DNA from: Croceibacterium_B sp963811255
Lineage (GTDB): Bacteria > Pseudomonadota > Alphaproteobacteria > Sphingomonadales > Sphingomonadaceae
Direction: 5' to 3'
DNA: 64,000 bases
NCBI GenBank assembly: GCA_963811255.1
Contig: CAWEQI010000003.1
Location: 310,001-374,000, forward strand
A program made the position numbers and the translations under genes. Below are positions 7,335 to 15,313 of this stretch, in pieces. Under the pieces are notes generated by a model. It made no database searches. It saw only the letters and a program-made list of their open reading frames with translations, and was not told where the DNA came from. Position 1 is the stretch's first letter. The number at the start of each line of letters is the position of its first letter.

Positions 7335-9692
7335 TTAGGCCGCCGCCCGCCCAATCTTGCTCCGCTGCGCCACGCCGAGCGCCTCGGCCGCCGGCATCGG
7401 GCGGCCGAAGTAGAAGCCCTGGATCTTGGTGCAGCCCATGTCGCGGATCATCGCCGCCTCGGCCGCGGTTTCGACGCCCTCGGCGGTGGTGGTCATGCCC
7501 AGGCTGTCGGCCATCGCCACCACGGCGCGGACGATCGCCAGGCTCTCGGGGCTGTTCTGCGCTGCGCCCTGGACGAAGCTGCGGTCGACCTTGATGGTCG
7601 AAAAGCGGATCGCCCTCAGGTAGCCGAGCGAGGAGTAGCCGGTGCCGAAGTCGTCGAGCGCAATCGTGCAGCCGAGCGCGATGATCTCCTCGAGCGCCTG
7701 GCGAGCGATCTGCGCGTCGCGCACGAAGATGCTTTCGGTCACCTCGACCTCGAGCCGGTGGGCCGGCAGGCCGCTGTCGGTCAGGGCGCGAACCACCGTC
7801 TTGGAGAACCCCGGCTCGAGCAGCTGCTCGCCCGAGACGTTGACCGAAACCTTGATCGGCTCGGGCCAGCGCGCCGCCTCCTTGCAGGCCTCGCGCATCA
7901 CCCATTCGCCGATCGGCACGATCAGCCGGGTGTCCTCGGCCAGCGGGATGAACTTGGCCGGGCTGATGAAGCCATGCTCTTCGCTCTGCCAGCGCACCAG
8001 CGCCTCGAAGGCGACCACGGTTTCGAGGGTGGCGTCGACCACCGGCTGGAAGTTGAGCAGCAACTCGCCCTTGTCGGTGGCGAAACGCAGCGCGGATTCG
8101 AGCTGGCGGCGCTCCTCGGCCTCGGCGTGCAGCGCGGGCTCGTAGACGCAGTGTTCGCCGCCGCCCGAACCCTTCGCTCGGTACAGCGCAAGGTCGGCGT
8201 TGCGCATCAGCGCCTCGACCGACGTCCCGTCGCGCGGTCCCATCGCCGAGCCGACGCTGGCGCCGATGTAGAGCTTGTGGTTCTCGACGTCGTACGGCTG
8301 CGACAGCGCCTGGATCACTCGCCGAGCGAAGCCGGCGACCGCGTTGCGGTCGGACGCGTCGCGGATCACCACCGCGAACTCGTCGCCGCCGAGCCGGCCG
8401 CACAGCTCGTTGTCGCCGGCCAGCTCCTCGAGCCGCTGCGAAACCTGCGCCAGCAGCAGGTCGCCGATCTGGTGGCCGAGCGAATCGTTGACCGCCTTGA
8501 ACCGGTCGAGGTCGATCATCAGGAACGCACAGCGGGTGCGCCACTGCTCGGCATACTTGAGCGCGTCCTTGAGCGATTCGGTGACCATCAGCCTGTTGGG
8601 CAGCCCGGTCAGCGTGTCGTAGCGGGCGAGGTAGGCGATCTTCTCGTTGGACTCGCGCTCGTGGGTGACGTCGGAGCCGACCCCGCGGAAGCCGAGGAAG
8701 TCACCCTGTTCGTCGCGCATCGGCGTGCCCGAGATTTCCCACCAGCGCCGCCCGCCGCCGACTTCGACCTGCACCAGCAGGTTGGAAAAGCTTTCGCGCC
8801 GCTTCAGCCGTTCGGCGAGGTCGTGCAGGCTCGGCGCGAACTGGCCGCTTTCCCAGGTGGCGCCGGCGATCAGCTTGATGAACGATTGGCCCTCGACCGC
8901 CTCGACCTCGCGGCCGAGCGCGTAGGCGAACCGGGGGCTTGCTGCGCGGATGCGGCGGTTGGTGTCGATTTGCCACAGCCAGTCGGCCGCGTTCTCCTCG
9001 AACTCGCGCAGCAGCATCGACACGACTTCGCTCTTTTCGACTACGCCGGCCTCGGCAATCTGTGCGGCGAGATAGGTGCGGGCGACGCTGAGCGCACCGC
9101 CGATGGCGATCGCCACGAACGCGCTCACGGCGACGGCGAAGGTGAACTCGCCCTTGAGCAGGAACGACAGCAGCGCCGCGCCGCCGGTGATCCCGGAGAA
9201 GACGATCGTCGCCATTGGCGCCGACGCCATGGCGAACGCGGTCCCGGCGATCAGCATGGCGACCAGCGTCCACAGGGCGAAATGGTCGGCCGTGGTTCCC
9301 CAGTGGGTGAACGCCAGCAACGGGATCGTCCACACCACGGCGGCTCCGGCGACGCCGAAGGCCTGGCGACGGAACTCGCGCTGCGTCATCGAGCGCCGGT
9401 CGATGTCCGCCAGTCCGCGATCGATGCGCAGCGAGTTCCACAACGCGACGGCCACCGCCAAGACCCACGGCGCGAGGATGAACACGGGGACCTTGCCGGT
9501 GAACAGGCCGACGGTGATGATCGCGGCCATCGCATGAGCTATTGCCCGGCTGCGCGAAAGCCGGTGAATTTGCGCGTACTGGATTGCGCGCAAGGCGGCC
9601 CAGTCTCCCTGTTCGGGATTTCTGAGACCGATGAGCGCCAGCAGCGGCAGCTTGAGCGGCAGCTGCGGCAGGTCGGAATGGCTGTCCGTCAC
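7335..9692 (-). CDS. Membrane-anchored PAS-GGDEF-EAL cyclic di-GMP protein
   Basis: A 785-aa protein with five or six membrane segments between residues about 52 and 210, a PAS sensor (about 230-345, ending in GFRGVGSDVTHERE), a GGDEF domain with intact GGDEF at 435-439 and an EAL domain with EAL at 563-565, DDFGTGYSS at 680 and the KVDRSF and GVET motifs. Both synthase and phosphodiesterase sites look complete. No RxxD inhibitory site stands five residues before GGDEF. The start is GTG 9690-9692 (product begins VTDSHSDLP). It lies 74 bases downstream of glmS on the same strand. Confidence 0.93.
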   Translation of the reverse strand: MTDSHSDLPQLPLKLPLLALIGLRNPEQGDWAALRAIQYAQIHRLSRSRAIAHAMAAIITVGLFTGKVPVFILAPWVLAVAVALWNSLRIDRGLADIDRRSMTQREFRRQAFGVAGAAVVWTIPLLAFTHWGTTADHFALWTLVAMLIAGTAFAMASAPMATIVFSGITGGAALLSFLLKGEFTFAVAVSAFVAIAIGGALSVARTYLAAQIAEAGVVEKSEVVSMLLREFEENAADWLWQIDTNRRIRAASPRFAYALGREVEAVEGQSFIKLIAGATWESGQFAPSLHDLAERLKRRESFSNLLVQVEVGGGRRWWEISGTPMRDEQGDFLGFRGVGSDVTHERESNEKIAYLARYDTLTGLPNRLMVTESLKDALKYAEQWRTRCAFLMIDLDRFKAVNDSLGHQIGDLLLAQVSQRLEELAGDNELCGRLGGDEFAVVIRDASDRNAVAGFARRVIQALSQPYDVENHKLYIGASVGSAMGPRDGTSVEALMRNADLALYRAKGSGGGEHCVYEPALHAEAEERRQLESALRFATDKGELLLNFQPVVDATLETVVAFEALVRWQSEEHGFISPAKFIPLAEDTRLIVPIGEWVMREACKEAARWPEPIKVSVNVSGEQLLEPGFSKTVVRALTDSGLPAHRLEVEVTESIFVRDAQIARQALEEIIALGCTIALDDFGTGYSSLGYLRAIRFSTIKVDRSFVQGAAQNSPESLAIVRAVVAMADSLGMTTTAEGVETAAEAAMIRDMGCTKIQGFYFGRPMPAAEALGVAQRSKIGRAAA

Positions 9693-9766
9693 CGGGCCAG
9701 CGCTACCCCGGCAATGGTTGAGACGGCGTAAAGTCCTGCAAAGGAAGCTACGAATTCGAAAAAAGG

Positions 9767-11590
9767 CTATTCCACCGTCACTGATTTCGCCAGGTTGCGC
9801 GGCTGATCGACGTCCGTGCCTTTGGCGACCGCGACGTGGTAGGCGAGCAGCTGCACCGGGACGGCATAGACCAGCGGCGCGATCAGCGGATGGACGCGCG
9901 GCATTTCGATGGTCGCGAGACACCCGTCTCCGGCTTCGGCCAGGCCTTCGGCGTCGGAAATCAGCACGATCTTGCCACCGCGGGCGCGGACTTCCTGCAT
10001 GTTGGAGACGGTCTTTTCGAACAGCGGCCCCGAAGGTGCCAGCACGATCACCGGCACCGCCTCGTCGATCAGCGCGATGGGCCCGTGCTTCATTTCCCCC
10101 GCGGCATAGCCTTCTGCATGGATATAGCTGATTTCCTTGAGCTTCAGCGCCCCCTCGAGCGCCAGCGGGAAGTCCGGTCCGCGGCCGAGGTAGAGCACGT
10201 CGCGCGCCGGGGCGATCAGGTGGGCCATCGCGGCGATCTCGCCATCGTGGTCGAGCGCGGCATTGAGCGCGGCCGGCGCTTCGAGCAGGTGGCGCACGAT
10301 GGCGGCTTCTTCCTCGTGCGACATGCGCCCCTTGCGGACCGCGAAGTGCGCCGCCAGCGCGGCGAGGACCGCGAGCTGGCAAGTGAACGCCTTGGTGCTG
10401 GCGACGCCGATCTCCGGGCCGGCATGGGTCGGCAGCAACAGGTCGGCCTCGCGCGCCATCGTGCTGGTCGGCACGTTGACCACCACCGCGATCGTCTGTC
10501 CTTCGGCCTTGCAATGGCGCAGCGCCGCGAGGGTATCGGCCGTTTCGCCGCTTTGCGAGATGAACAGCGCCAGCCCGCCCTTCTGCAGCACCGGCTCGCG
10601 ATAGCGGAACTCGCTGGCGAAATCGATGTCGACCGGCACGCGCGCGAACTGTTCGAACCAGTACTTGGCCACCATCCCGGCGTAATACGACGTGCCGCAG
10701 GCAACGATGGTGATCCGGTCGATGCCGACGACGTCGAACTCCATCTGCGGCAGCGCGACCTCCTGTTCGAGCGGCCGCAGGTAGCTGCGCAGAGTCTGCG
10801 CGACGACGGTCGGCTGCTCGAAGATCTCCTTTTGCATGAAGTGGCGGTAGGTGCCTTTCTCGATCTCCGCCGCCGACGCGCCCGAGGTCGTGATTTCGCG
10901 CTCTACTGCGTTGTTGTCCTTGTCGTAGATCGTCGCACCGCCGCGCGTGATGACGACCCAGTCGCCTTCCTCGAGGTAGGCGATCCGCTGGGTCAGCGGG
11001 GCAAGCGCGAGGGCGTCGGAGCCGAGGTAGCTTTCGCCGTCGCCGTAACCCACCACCAGCGGCGAGCCGAGGCGAGCGCCGATCAGCATGTCGGGGTACC
11101 GTCGGAAGGCGATCGCCAGCGCGAACGCGCCGCGCAGCTTCGGCAGCACCTCGCGAACCGCTTCTTCGGGGGACTTGCCGGCCTCGACTTGCTCCGACAC
11201 CAGGTGCGCGACGACCTCGGTATCGGTCTCGCTCTCAAAGGTCCGGCCGCGCCCTTCGAGCTCGTGGCGCAAGTGGCGGAAGTTCTCGATAATTCCGTTG
11301 TGCACCAATGCGACCTCGTCTGTCGCGTGGGGATGGGCGTTGCTGGTGGTCGGCGCGCCGTGGGTCGCCCAGCGGGTGTGGGCGATGCCGACGGTGCCCG
11401 GCGCCGGATTCCGCTCGAGTTCGAACATCAGGTTGACCAGCTTGCCTTCCGCGCGGCGCCGGACCAGCTTGCCGTCGTCGAGCGTACACAGGCCGGCGCT
11501 GTCGTAGCCGCGGTATTCCATCCGCCTGAGCCCATCGACCAGCCGCTCTGCGACCGGCTGATTGCCGATGATGCCGATGATTCCGCACAT
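9767..11590 (-). CDS. glmS: Glutamine--fructose-6-phosphate aminotransferase (isomerizing)
   Basis: A 607-aa enzyme making glucosamine-6-phosphate for peptidoglycan and LPS. The N-terminal Cys follows the initiator (MCGIIGIIG), with 'HTRWATHGAP' and 'HNGIIENF' in the glutaminase half; two SIS domains follow (GTSYYAGMVAKYW, 'ISQSGETADTLAALR') and the protein ends 'DQPRNLAKSVTVE' as expected. The ATG at 11588-11590 is fixed by the essential Cys2. No glmS ribozyme-like leader is apparent. vapC ends 16 bases upstream on the same strand. Confidence 0.98.
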   Translation of the reverse strand: MCGIIGIIGNQPVAERLVDGLRRMEYRGYDSAGLCTLDDGKLVRRRAEGKLVNLMFELERNPAPGTVGIAHTRWATHGAPTTSNAHPHATDEVALVHNGIIENFRHLRHELEGRGRTFESETDTEVVAHLVSEQVEAGKSPEEAVREVLPKLRGAFALAIAFRRYPDMLIGARLGSPLVVGYGDGESYLGSDALALAPLTQRIAYLEEGDWVVITRGGATIYDKDNNAVEREITTSGASAAEIEKGTYRHFMQKEIFEQPTVVAQTLRSYLRPLEQEVALPQMEFDVVGIDRITIVACGTSYYAGMVAKYWFEQFARVPVDIDFASEFRYREPVLQKGGLALFISQSGETADTLAALRHCKAEGQTIAVVVNVPTSTMAREADLLLPTHAGPEIGVASTKAFTCQLAVLAALAAHFAVRKGRMSHEEEAAIVRHLLEAPAALNAALDHDGEIAAMAHLIAPARDVLYLGRGPDFPLALEGALKLKEISYIHAEGYAAGEMKHGPIALIDEAVPVIVLAPSGPLFEKTVSNMQEVRARGGKIVLISDAEGLAEAGDGCLATIEMPRVHPLIAPLVYAVPVQLLAYHVAVAKGTDVDQPRNLAKSVTVE

Positions 11591-11606
11591 GGGTTCTTGC
11601 CTTGGA

Positions 11607-11972
11607 TTAGAGGATGTAGGGGACGCGGATGCCCGGCATTTGCGTCGGGAAGTCCTTTGTATTGCGGGTAATCAGGATCGCGCCGTTGATCTGGGAGGTT
11701 GCCAGAATGAAGGCGTCGAGCAGTTTCATGTTCGTCCGATGTCTGATGTCCGCCGCCGCAGCCGCAATGCGGGCGTCAAGCTCGACAACCTCGAAGTTCG
11801 CGAGTGCCTGTCGAACGAGATCACGGGCATCGAGCGACTTACCCGCCAGGACTTCGCTCCAGACGATGCGGCTTATCCGATGACCCTTATAGCGGGCCAG
11901 TTCCCCAGCCGCCTCAGGATGAGACTTGAGCCAATCGATAACGATGTTCGTGTCGAAGAACGGATCGGCCAC
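11607..11972 (-). CDS. vapC: VapC-type PIN-domain ribonuclease toxin
   Basis: A 121-aa PIN-domain protein. The acidic metal-binding residues are visible at D7 (FFDTN), E40 (VWSEVL), D86 (LLDAFILAT) and D107 (TRNTKDF), so the nuclease should be active. It starts with GTG at 11970-11972, two bases after the antitoxin stop, a usual toxin arrangement. VapC toxins cleave tRNA or rRNA when freed from the antitoxin; the target is unknown. Base composition is lower in GC than the flanking glm genes, consistent with acquisition. Confidence 0.92.
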   Translation of the reverse strand: MADPFFDTNIVIDWLKSHPEAAGELARYKGHRISRIVWSEVLAGKSLDARDLVRQALANFEVVELDARIAAAAADIRHRTNMKLLDAFILATSQINGAILITRNTKDFPTQMPGIRVPYIL

Positions 11973-11974
11973 GC

Positions 11975-12220
11975 TCAGATGTCTTCGTAGGGTCTGCGGT
12001 CCTCGCGAATGGTCCGCTGGTATTCGACACCGTCCGGAATATCGTCACGATTCGCCCACAAGCCCGCCCAACGCTGAATCCAATCATTGTTGTCGGCATT
12101 CTGGATCAAATGGAGCTTGATCGCCTCGCGAATTTCCGCCGCACGCGATTTGCCCTGACGCCTCGCCAGCGCATCGAGCTTTTCGACGTCTTCGTCGGGG
12201 ATATCGACCAGTGTTCGCAT
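11975..12220 (-). CDS. vapB: Ribbon-helix-helix antitoxin, VapB partner
   Basis: An 81-aa protein. The N-terminal 'MRTLVDIPDEDVEKLDALARRQGKSRAAEIREAI' is a ribbon-helix-helix DNA-binding fold of CopG/Arc type; the C-terminal WIQRWAGLWANRDDIPDGVEYQRTIREDRRPYEDI is the acidic, probably disordered toxin-wrapping tail. The ATG at 12218-12220 is used; the frame stays open a further 24 bases. It is directly preceded by a near-ideal palindromic operator and is co-transcribed with vapC. Confidence 0.9.
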   Translation of the reverse strand: MRTLVDIPDEDVEKLDALARRQGKSRAAEIREAIKLHLIQNADNNDWIQRWAGLWANRDDIPDGVEYQRTIREDRRPYEDI

Positions 12221-12233
12221 GAGTGAGTGATAT

Positions 12234-12258
12234 ACTGATATCATATCATGATATCAGT
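12234..12258. promoter_or_regulatory. Palindromic operator of vapBC
   Basis: Perfect 10-bp arms, ACTGATATCA at 12234-12243 and TGATATCAGT at 12249-12258, flank a 5-bp AT-rich centre, 14 bases upstream of the antitoxin ATG. Read leftward, TTGCAC (12262-12257) and TATCAG (12240-12235), 16 bases apart, could be the promoter, so a bound antitoxin or VapBC complex would block it. This is the usual conditional-cooperativity arrangement of toxin-antitoxin operons; here it is inferred. Confidence 0.75.
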
Positions 12259-12281
12259 GCAAGCGAATTCGCCCGGACGCC

Positions 12282-12695
12282 TCAGCCGGCGAAGACGACC
12301 GGTTCGGCTTCCTCCGGAAGCATCGTGGCCAGTTCGATAGACCCGTTCTCGAGGCGATAGGGCACCACGACCGAGCGGCTGAACCCGCTCGTTTCGACCA
12401 GCACCGCGATCGCTTCGCCGGGCTTTTCATCGGGCAGACGAGCGTTGGCGACGAGCGCGGAGCCGAGTATTTGCCCCGTCCGCGCTTCTTGCGCGAGGCC
12501 TGCGCCGAGCCTCTTGTACTGCGCCGCAAGTGTTTCTGACTCGCTGTCGGGCGCGAGCTGCACGAATTCGATTTCCCCGTTCGATTTCGCCCGCGCGCCG
12601 AACGGCAGGAAACCGCCATCCGCCTCTAGCAGCTCCCGGGCGCGCTCCAGGCTGGCCTGGAGAACGACCGCGAGGTGATTCTCATTCAGGGGCAT
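12282..12695 (-). CDS. Conserved protein of unknown function downstream of glmU
   Basis: A 137-aa cytoplasmic protein with no signal peptide, opening MPLNENHLAVVLQASLERARELL. The mix of short strands and helices (GGFLPFGARAKSNGEIEFVQL, EAIAVLVETSGFSRSVVVPYRL) suggests a compact alpha/beta fold, but I do not recognise the family. Its ATG lies 14 bases inside the 3' end of glmU, on the same strand, which implies translational coupling. Nothing else indicates its role. Confidence 0.7.
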   Translation of the reverse strand: MPLNENHLAVVLQASLERARELLEADGGFLPFGARAKSNGEIEFVQLAPDSESETLAAQYKRLGAGLAQEARTGQILGSALVANARLPDEKPGEAIAVLVETSGFSRSVVVPYRLENGSIELATMLPEEAEPVVFAG

Positions 12696-14079
12696 TGTGC
12701 TCTTTCTTCGCCTCGGCCTTCTTCTTGGTCATCGCGTCGCGGAAGCGGTCGGCCCAGCCCGGCTTCACCAGCTGCTCGGCGCGGACCATCCGTAGCTCGC
12801 CGGGGGCCACGTCGCGGCTGACCGGGCTGCCGGCGGCGACGATCGCATCGGCGCCGATCGTCACCGGGGCGATCAGCGCGCTGTTGGAGCCGATGAAGGC
12901 GCGCTCGCCGATCACCGTGCGGTGCTTGAAATAGCCGTCGTAGTTGCAGGTGATGGTGCCGGCGCCGATGTTGGCCCCGGCGCCGATGGTGGCGTCGCCG
13001 AGATAAGTCAGGTGATTGGCCTTGGCTCCTTCGCCCAGTTCGGCGTTCTTGACCTCGACGAAGTTGCCGATCTTCGACCCCTTCGCCAGTTTGGCCCCGG
13101 GCCGCAGCCGGGCGAACGGGCCAACCGAGGCGCTTTCGCCGATCTCGGCGCCCTCGATGTGGCAGAAGGCGTGGATCGTCGCGCCGTCGGCCACACTGAC
13201 GCCGGGGCCAAACACCACGTTCGGCTCGACCGTCACGTCGCGGCCGAGGGCGGTGTCCCAGGCGAAGAACACCGTCTCGGCCGCGACCAGGCTCGCCCCT
13301 TCGGCCATCGCCTGCAGCCGGCGGGCGGCCTGCCAGCGGGCTTCGGCTGCGGCGAGCTCGGCGCGGCTGTTGATTCCGCAGACCTCGTCGGGATCGTCCG
13401 TCACGATCACAGCGCAGGCGCCGCCCTGCTTGATCGCCACGTTGACGATGTCGGGCAGGTAATACTCGCCTTGGACGTTGTCGTTGCCGATCTGGCCGAG
13501 CAGCCCGAACAGCACCTGGGCGGGCGCCGCCATCAGGCCCGAGTTGCACAGGCGGCAGGCGCGTTCGCCCTCGTCGGCGTCGCGGTATTCGACCATCCAG
13601 TTGATCCGCCCGCCGTCGGCCATCACCCGGCCGTACTGCAACGTGTCCTCGGGTTCGAAACCGAGCACCACGACGTCGGCCGGATCGTCGGCCAGGTGGA
13701 GGCGCTCGACCATTGCCCGCATCGTCGCCGGGCGGACGAAGGGGACGTCGGCGTAGAGCACCAGCACGTCGCCCTCGAAGCCCTTCAGCGCCGCCTCGGT
13801 CTGCTGAACCGCGTGGCCGGTGCCGAGCTGCGGCTCCTGCACCACCAGCTCGGCGCGGCCGGCGAGTTGTTGCTCAAGCTGCTCGCGTCCGTCGCCGACC
13901 ACCACCACCGTGCGCTCGGGCCGAAGCTCGGCGAGCGCGGCGAGCAGGTGTTCGACCATCGGCCGCCCGGCGATCGGATGCAGCACCTTGTGGCGCGTGC
14001 TCTTCATCCGGGTCCCCTTGCCGGCGGCGAGAATCACGGCGGCGATCGGGCGCTCGGGGGTCTTGGGATCATCGGCCAT
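12682..14079 (-). CDS. glmU: Bifunctional UDP-N-acetylglucosamine pyrophosphorylase / glucosamine-1-phosphate N-acetyltransferase
   Basis: A 465-aa enzyme making UDP-GlcNAc. The N-terminal half has the nucleotidyltransferase motif 'AAVILAAGKGTRMKS', 'QLGTGHAVQQT' and YADVPF; the C-terminal half is a left-handed beta helix of hexapeptide repeats with GNFVEVKNAELGEGAK, 'HLTYLGDATIGAGANIGAG' and TCNYDGYFKH. It ends in the usual Lys/Ala-rich tail. The ATG at 14077-14079 gives the normal length. It is divergent from gph, so UDP-GlcNAc synthesis (glmS, glmU) and vapBC cluster on the same strand. Confidence 0.97.
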   Translation of the reverse strand: MADDPKTPERPIAAVILAAGKGTRMKSTRHKVLHPIAGRPMVEHLLAALAELRPERTVVVVGDGREQLEQQLAGRAELVVQEPQLGTGHAVQQTEAALKGFEGDVLVLYADVPFVRPATMRAMVERLHLADDPADVVVLGFEPEDTLQYGRVMADGGRINWMVEYRDADEGERACRLCNSGLMAAPAQVLFGLLGQIGNDNVQGEYYLPDIVNVAIKQGGACAVIVTDDPDEVCGINSRAELAAAEARWQAARRLQAMAEGASLVAAETVFFAWDTALGRDVTVEPNVVFGPGVSVADGATIHAFCHIEGAEIGESASVGPFARLRPGAKLAKGSKIGNFVEVKNAELGEGAKANHLTYLGDATIGAGANIGAGTITCNYDGYFKHRTVIGERAFIGSNSALIAPVTIGADAIVAAGSPVSRDVAPGELRMVRAEQLVKPGWADRFRDAMTKKKAEAKKEHNAPE

Positions 14080-14141
14080 CGCCCGCGGCCATGCCACCAT
14101 TCGATTGCGGTTTCCACACCACTCTGGCAGGCGCCGCGGCG

Positions 14142-14816
14142 ATGGATGCTTTTCCCTTCGACACGATCGGTTTCGACCTCGACGGCACCCTGATCGACAC
14201 CGCCCCGGACCTGTGCGGTGCCGTCAACCACGCGCTCTCCACCATCGACCGTGAGCCGATCACCGAGGACACCATCCGCCAGATCATCGGCGGCGGCACC
14301 CGGGCCATGCTGACGCGCGCGCTCGAACGCACCGGCGGCATGGTCGCCGACGCGAACTTCCAGCAGCTCTACGCCGACCTGCTCGCCTATTACGAGCGCC
14401 ACACCAGCGAGCACAGCGCGCCATACCCCGGCTGTCTCGCCGCGCTCGATGCGCTGGAGGCGAGGGGCTGTCGGCTGGCGGTGGTGACCAACAAGCAGGA
14501 ATTCCTCGCCCGCAAGCTGCTCGACGAGATCGGCCTCGCCCACCGCTTCGACGCGATCCTCGGCGGCGATACGCTCGGGCCCGGCCGTTCGAAGCCGCAG
14601 CGCGACATGCTCGACGAGGCGCTGCGCCGCTGCGGGGGGGCGCGCTTCGCGATGGTCGGCGATTCGAGCTTCGACGTGCGCGCGGCGCGGGCGGCGGAAG
14701 CGCCGGTGGTGGTGCTCGCCGGCGGCTATCACGACGCGCCCCCCGAAACGCTCGGCGCCGATGCGCTGATCGGCGGATTCGACGAGCTGGTGGCGGCGCT
14801 GACGGGCCTACAATAG
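14142..14816 (+). CDS. gph: HAD-superfamily phosphatase, phosphoglycolate phosphatase-like
   Basis: A 224-aa HAD hydrolase. Motif I is FDLDGTLIDTAPDL, motif II VVTNKQ, motif III Lys in 'GRSKPQRDML' and motif IV AMVGDSSFDVRAA; the cap domain between motifs I and II is helical, as in Gph. Gph clears 2-phosphoglycolate formed by DNA repair or oxygenation. The start at ATG 14142 is the usual position relative to motif I; an in-frame ATG at 14091 would give 17 extra residues. Confidence 0.88.
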   Translation: MDAFPFDTIGFDLDGTLIDTAPDLCGAVNHALSTIDREPITEDTIRQIIGGGTRAMLTRALERTGGMVADANFQQLYADLLAYYERHTSEHSAPYPGCLAALDALEARGCRLAVVTNKQEFLARKLLDEIGLAHRFDAILGGDTLGPGRSKPQRDMLDEALRRCGGARFAMVGDSSFDVRAARAAEAPVVVLAGGYHDAPPETLGADALIGGFDELVAALTGLQ

Positions 14817-14835
14817 TGCGCGGACGATTGTTTCC

Positions 14836-14862
14836 GGGTGACAGATTCGCCATGTGTCACCC
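14836..14862. other. GGGTGACA / TGTCACCC dyad after gph
   Basis: Perfect 8-bp arms (14836-14843 and 14855-14862) surround an 11-base centre, 19 bases after the gph stop. There is no T-run, so it is either a weak terminator hairpin or a protein site. The half-site and its flank (GGGTGACAGAT) recur at 14915-14925 and at 28776-28786. The gap 14817-15106 otherwise holds the LexA-like box and the DUF1328 leader. Confidence 0.4.
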
Positions 14863-14976
14863 ATAGCGCCACTATTAGAGCCTTGTTATCGCAGCGTTTT
14901 CTCTTCAAGGCGACGGGTGACAGATCCGCGGCAAGGTTCGCCACACAGCCAGCGCCGACGAATCGTGATCGCGACG

Positions 14977-14991
14977 GAACATATCAGGAAC
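14977..14991. promoter_or_regulatory. LexA-like (SOS) box, GAAC-N7-GAAC
   Basis: GAACATATCAGGAAC is the reverse complement of GTTCCTGATATGTTC, differing from the box at 6044-6058 only at the central base. It lies 115 bases upstream of the DUF1328 ATG, a workable promoter position, and no other gene start is near. Alphaproteobacterial LexA binds two GTTC half-sites seven bases apart; LexA control of this gene is inferred. Confidence 0.55.
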
Positions 14992-15106
14992 ATAGGTAGT
15001 AGGAAAGGCGATTTTGGCCGATCAGGCAACCGGGACGCGGGCCCTCTGGGGAACGGCGCCCGCCCCGCCTTGTTTTCCGAGAAGTGGAATTGACGGAGCT
15101 GAAGTC

Positions 15107-15283
15107 ATGTACGGTTGGGCCCTCACGCTCGCCATTATCGCCATCATCGCCGCGATCCTCGGATTCGGCGGCGTCGCCGGCGCGTTCGCCACGCTCGCCG
15201 AGATCGTCTTCGTGCTCGCGCTGCTCGGGACCTTGCTGTTCCTGTTCCTCGGCTGGAAGGCGGCGAAGAGCGTCATCGATTAG
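15107..15283 (+). CDS. DUF1328 family small membrane protein
   Basis: A 58-aa protein with two hydrophobic helices (residues about 4-27 and 29-52), opening MYGWALTLAIIAIIAAILGFGGVAG and ending GWKAAKSVID, the standard length and sequence of the DUF1328/YtjA family. Members are inner-membrane proteins of unknown function, often stress-responsive. GGAG at 15095-15098 supports the ATG at 15107. A TTG at 15014 with AGGAAAGG before it is in frame but would add a non-conserved head. Confidence 0.88.
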   Translation: MYGWALTLAIIAIIAAILGFGGVAGAFATLAEIVFVLALLGTLLFLFLGWKAAKSVID

Positions 15284-15313
15284 CGTTTTCGCGCGTTGCC
15301 GAGAGGCTACCGC

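Noticed and set aside
11591..11606. glmS ribozyme or riboswitch
   Set aside because: The gap before glmS is only 16 bases and contains no room for the ribozyme; such ribozymes are not expected outside Firmicutes and relatives.
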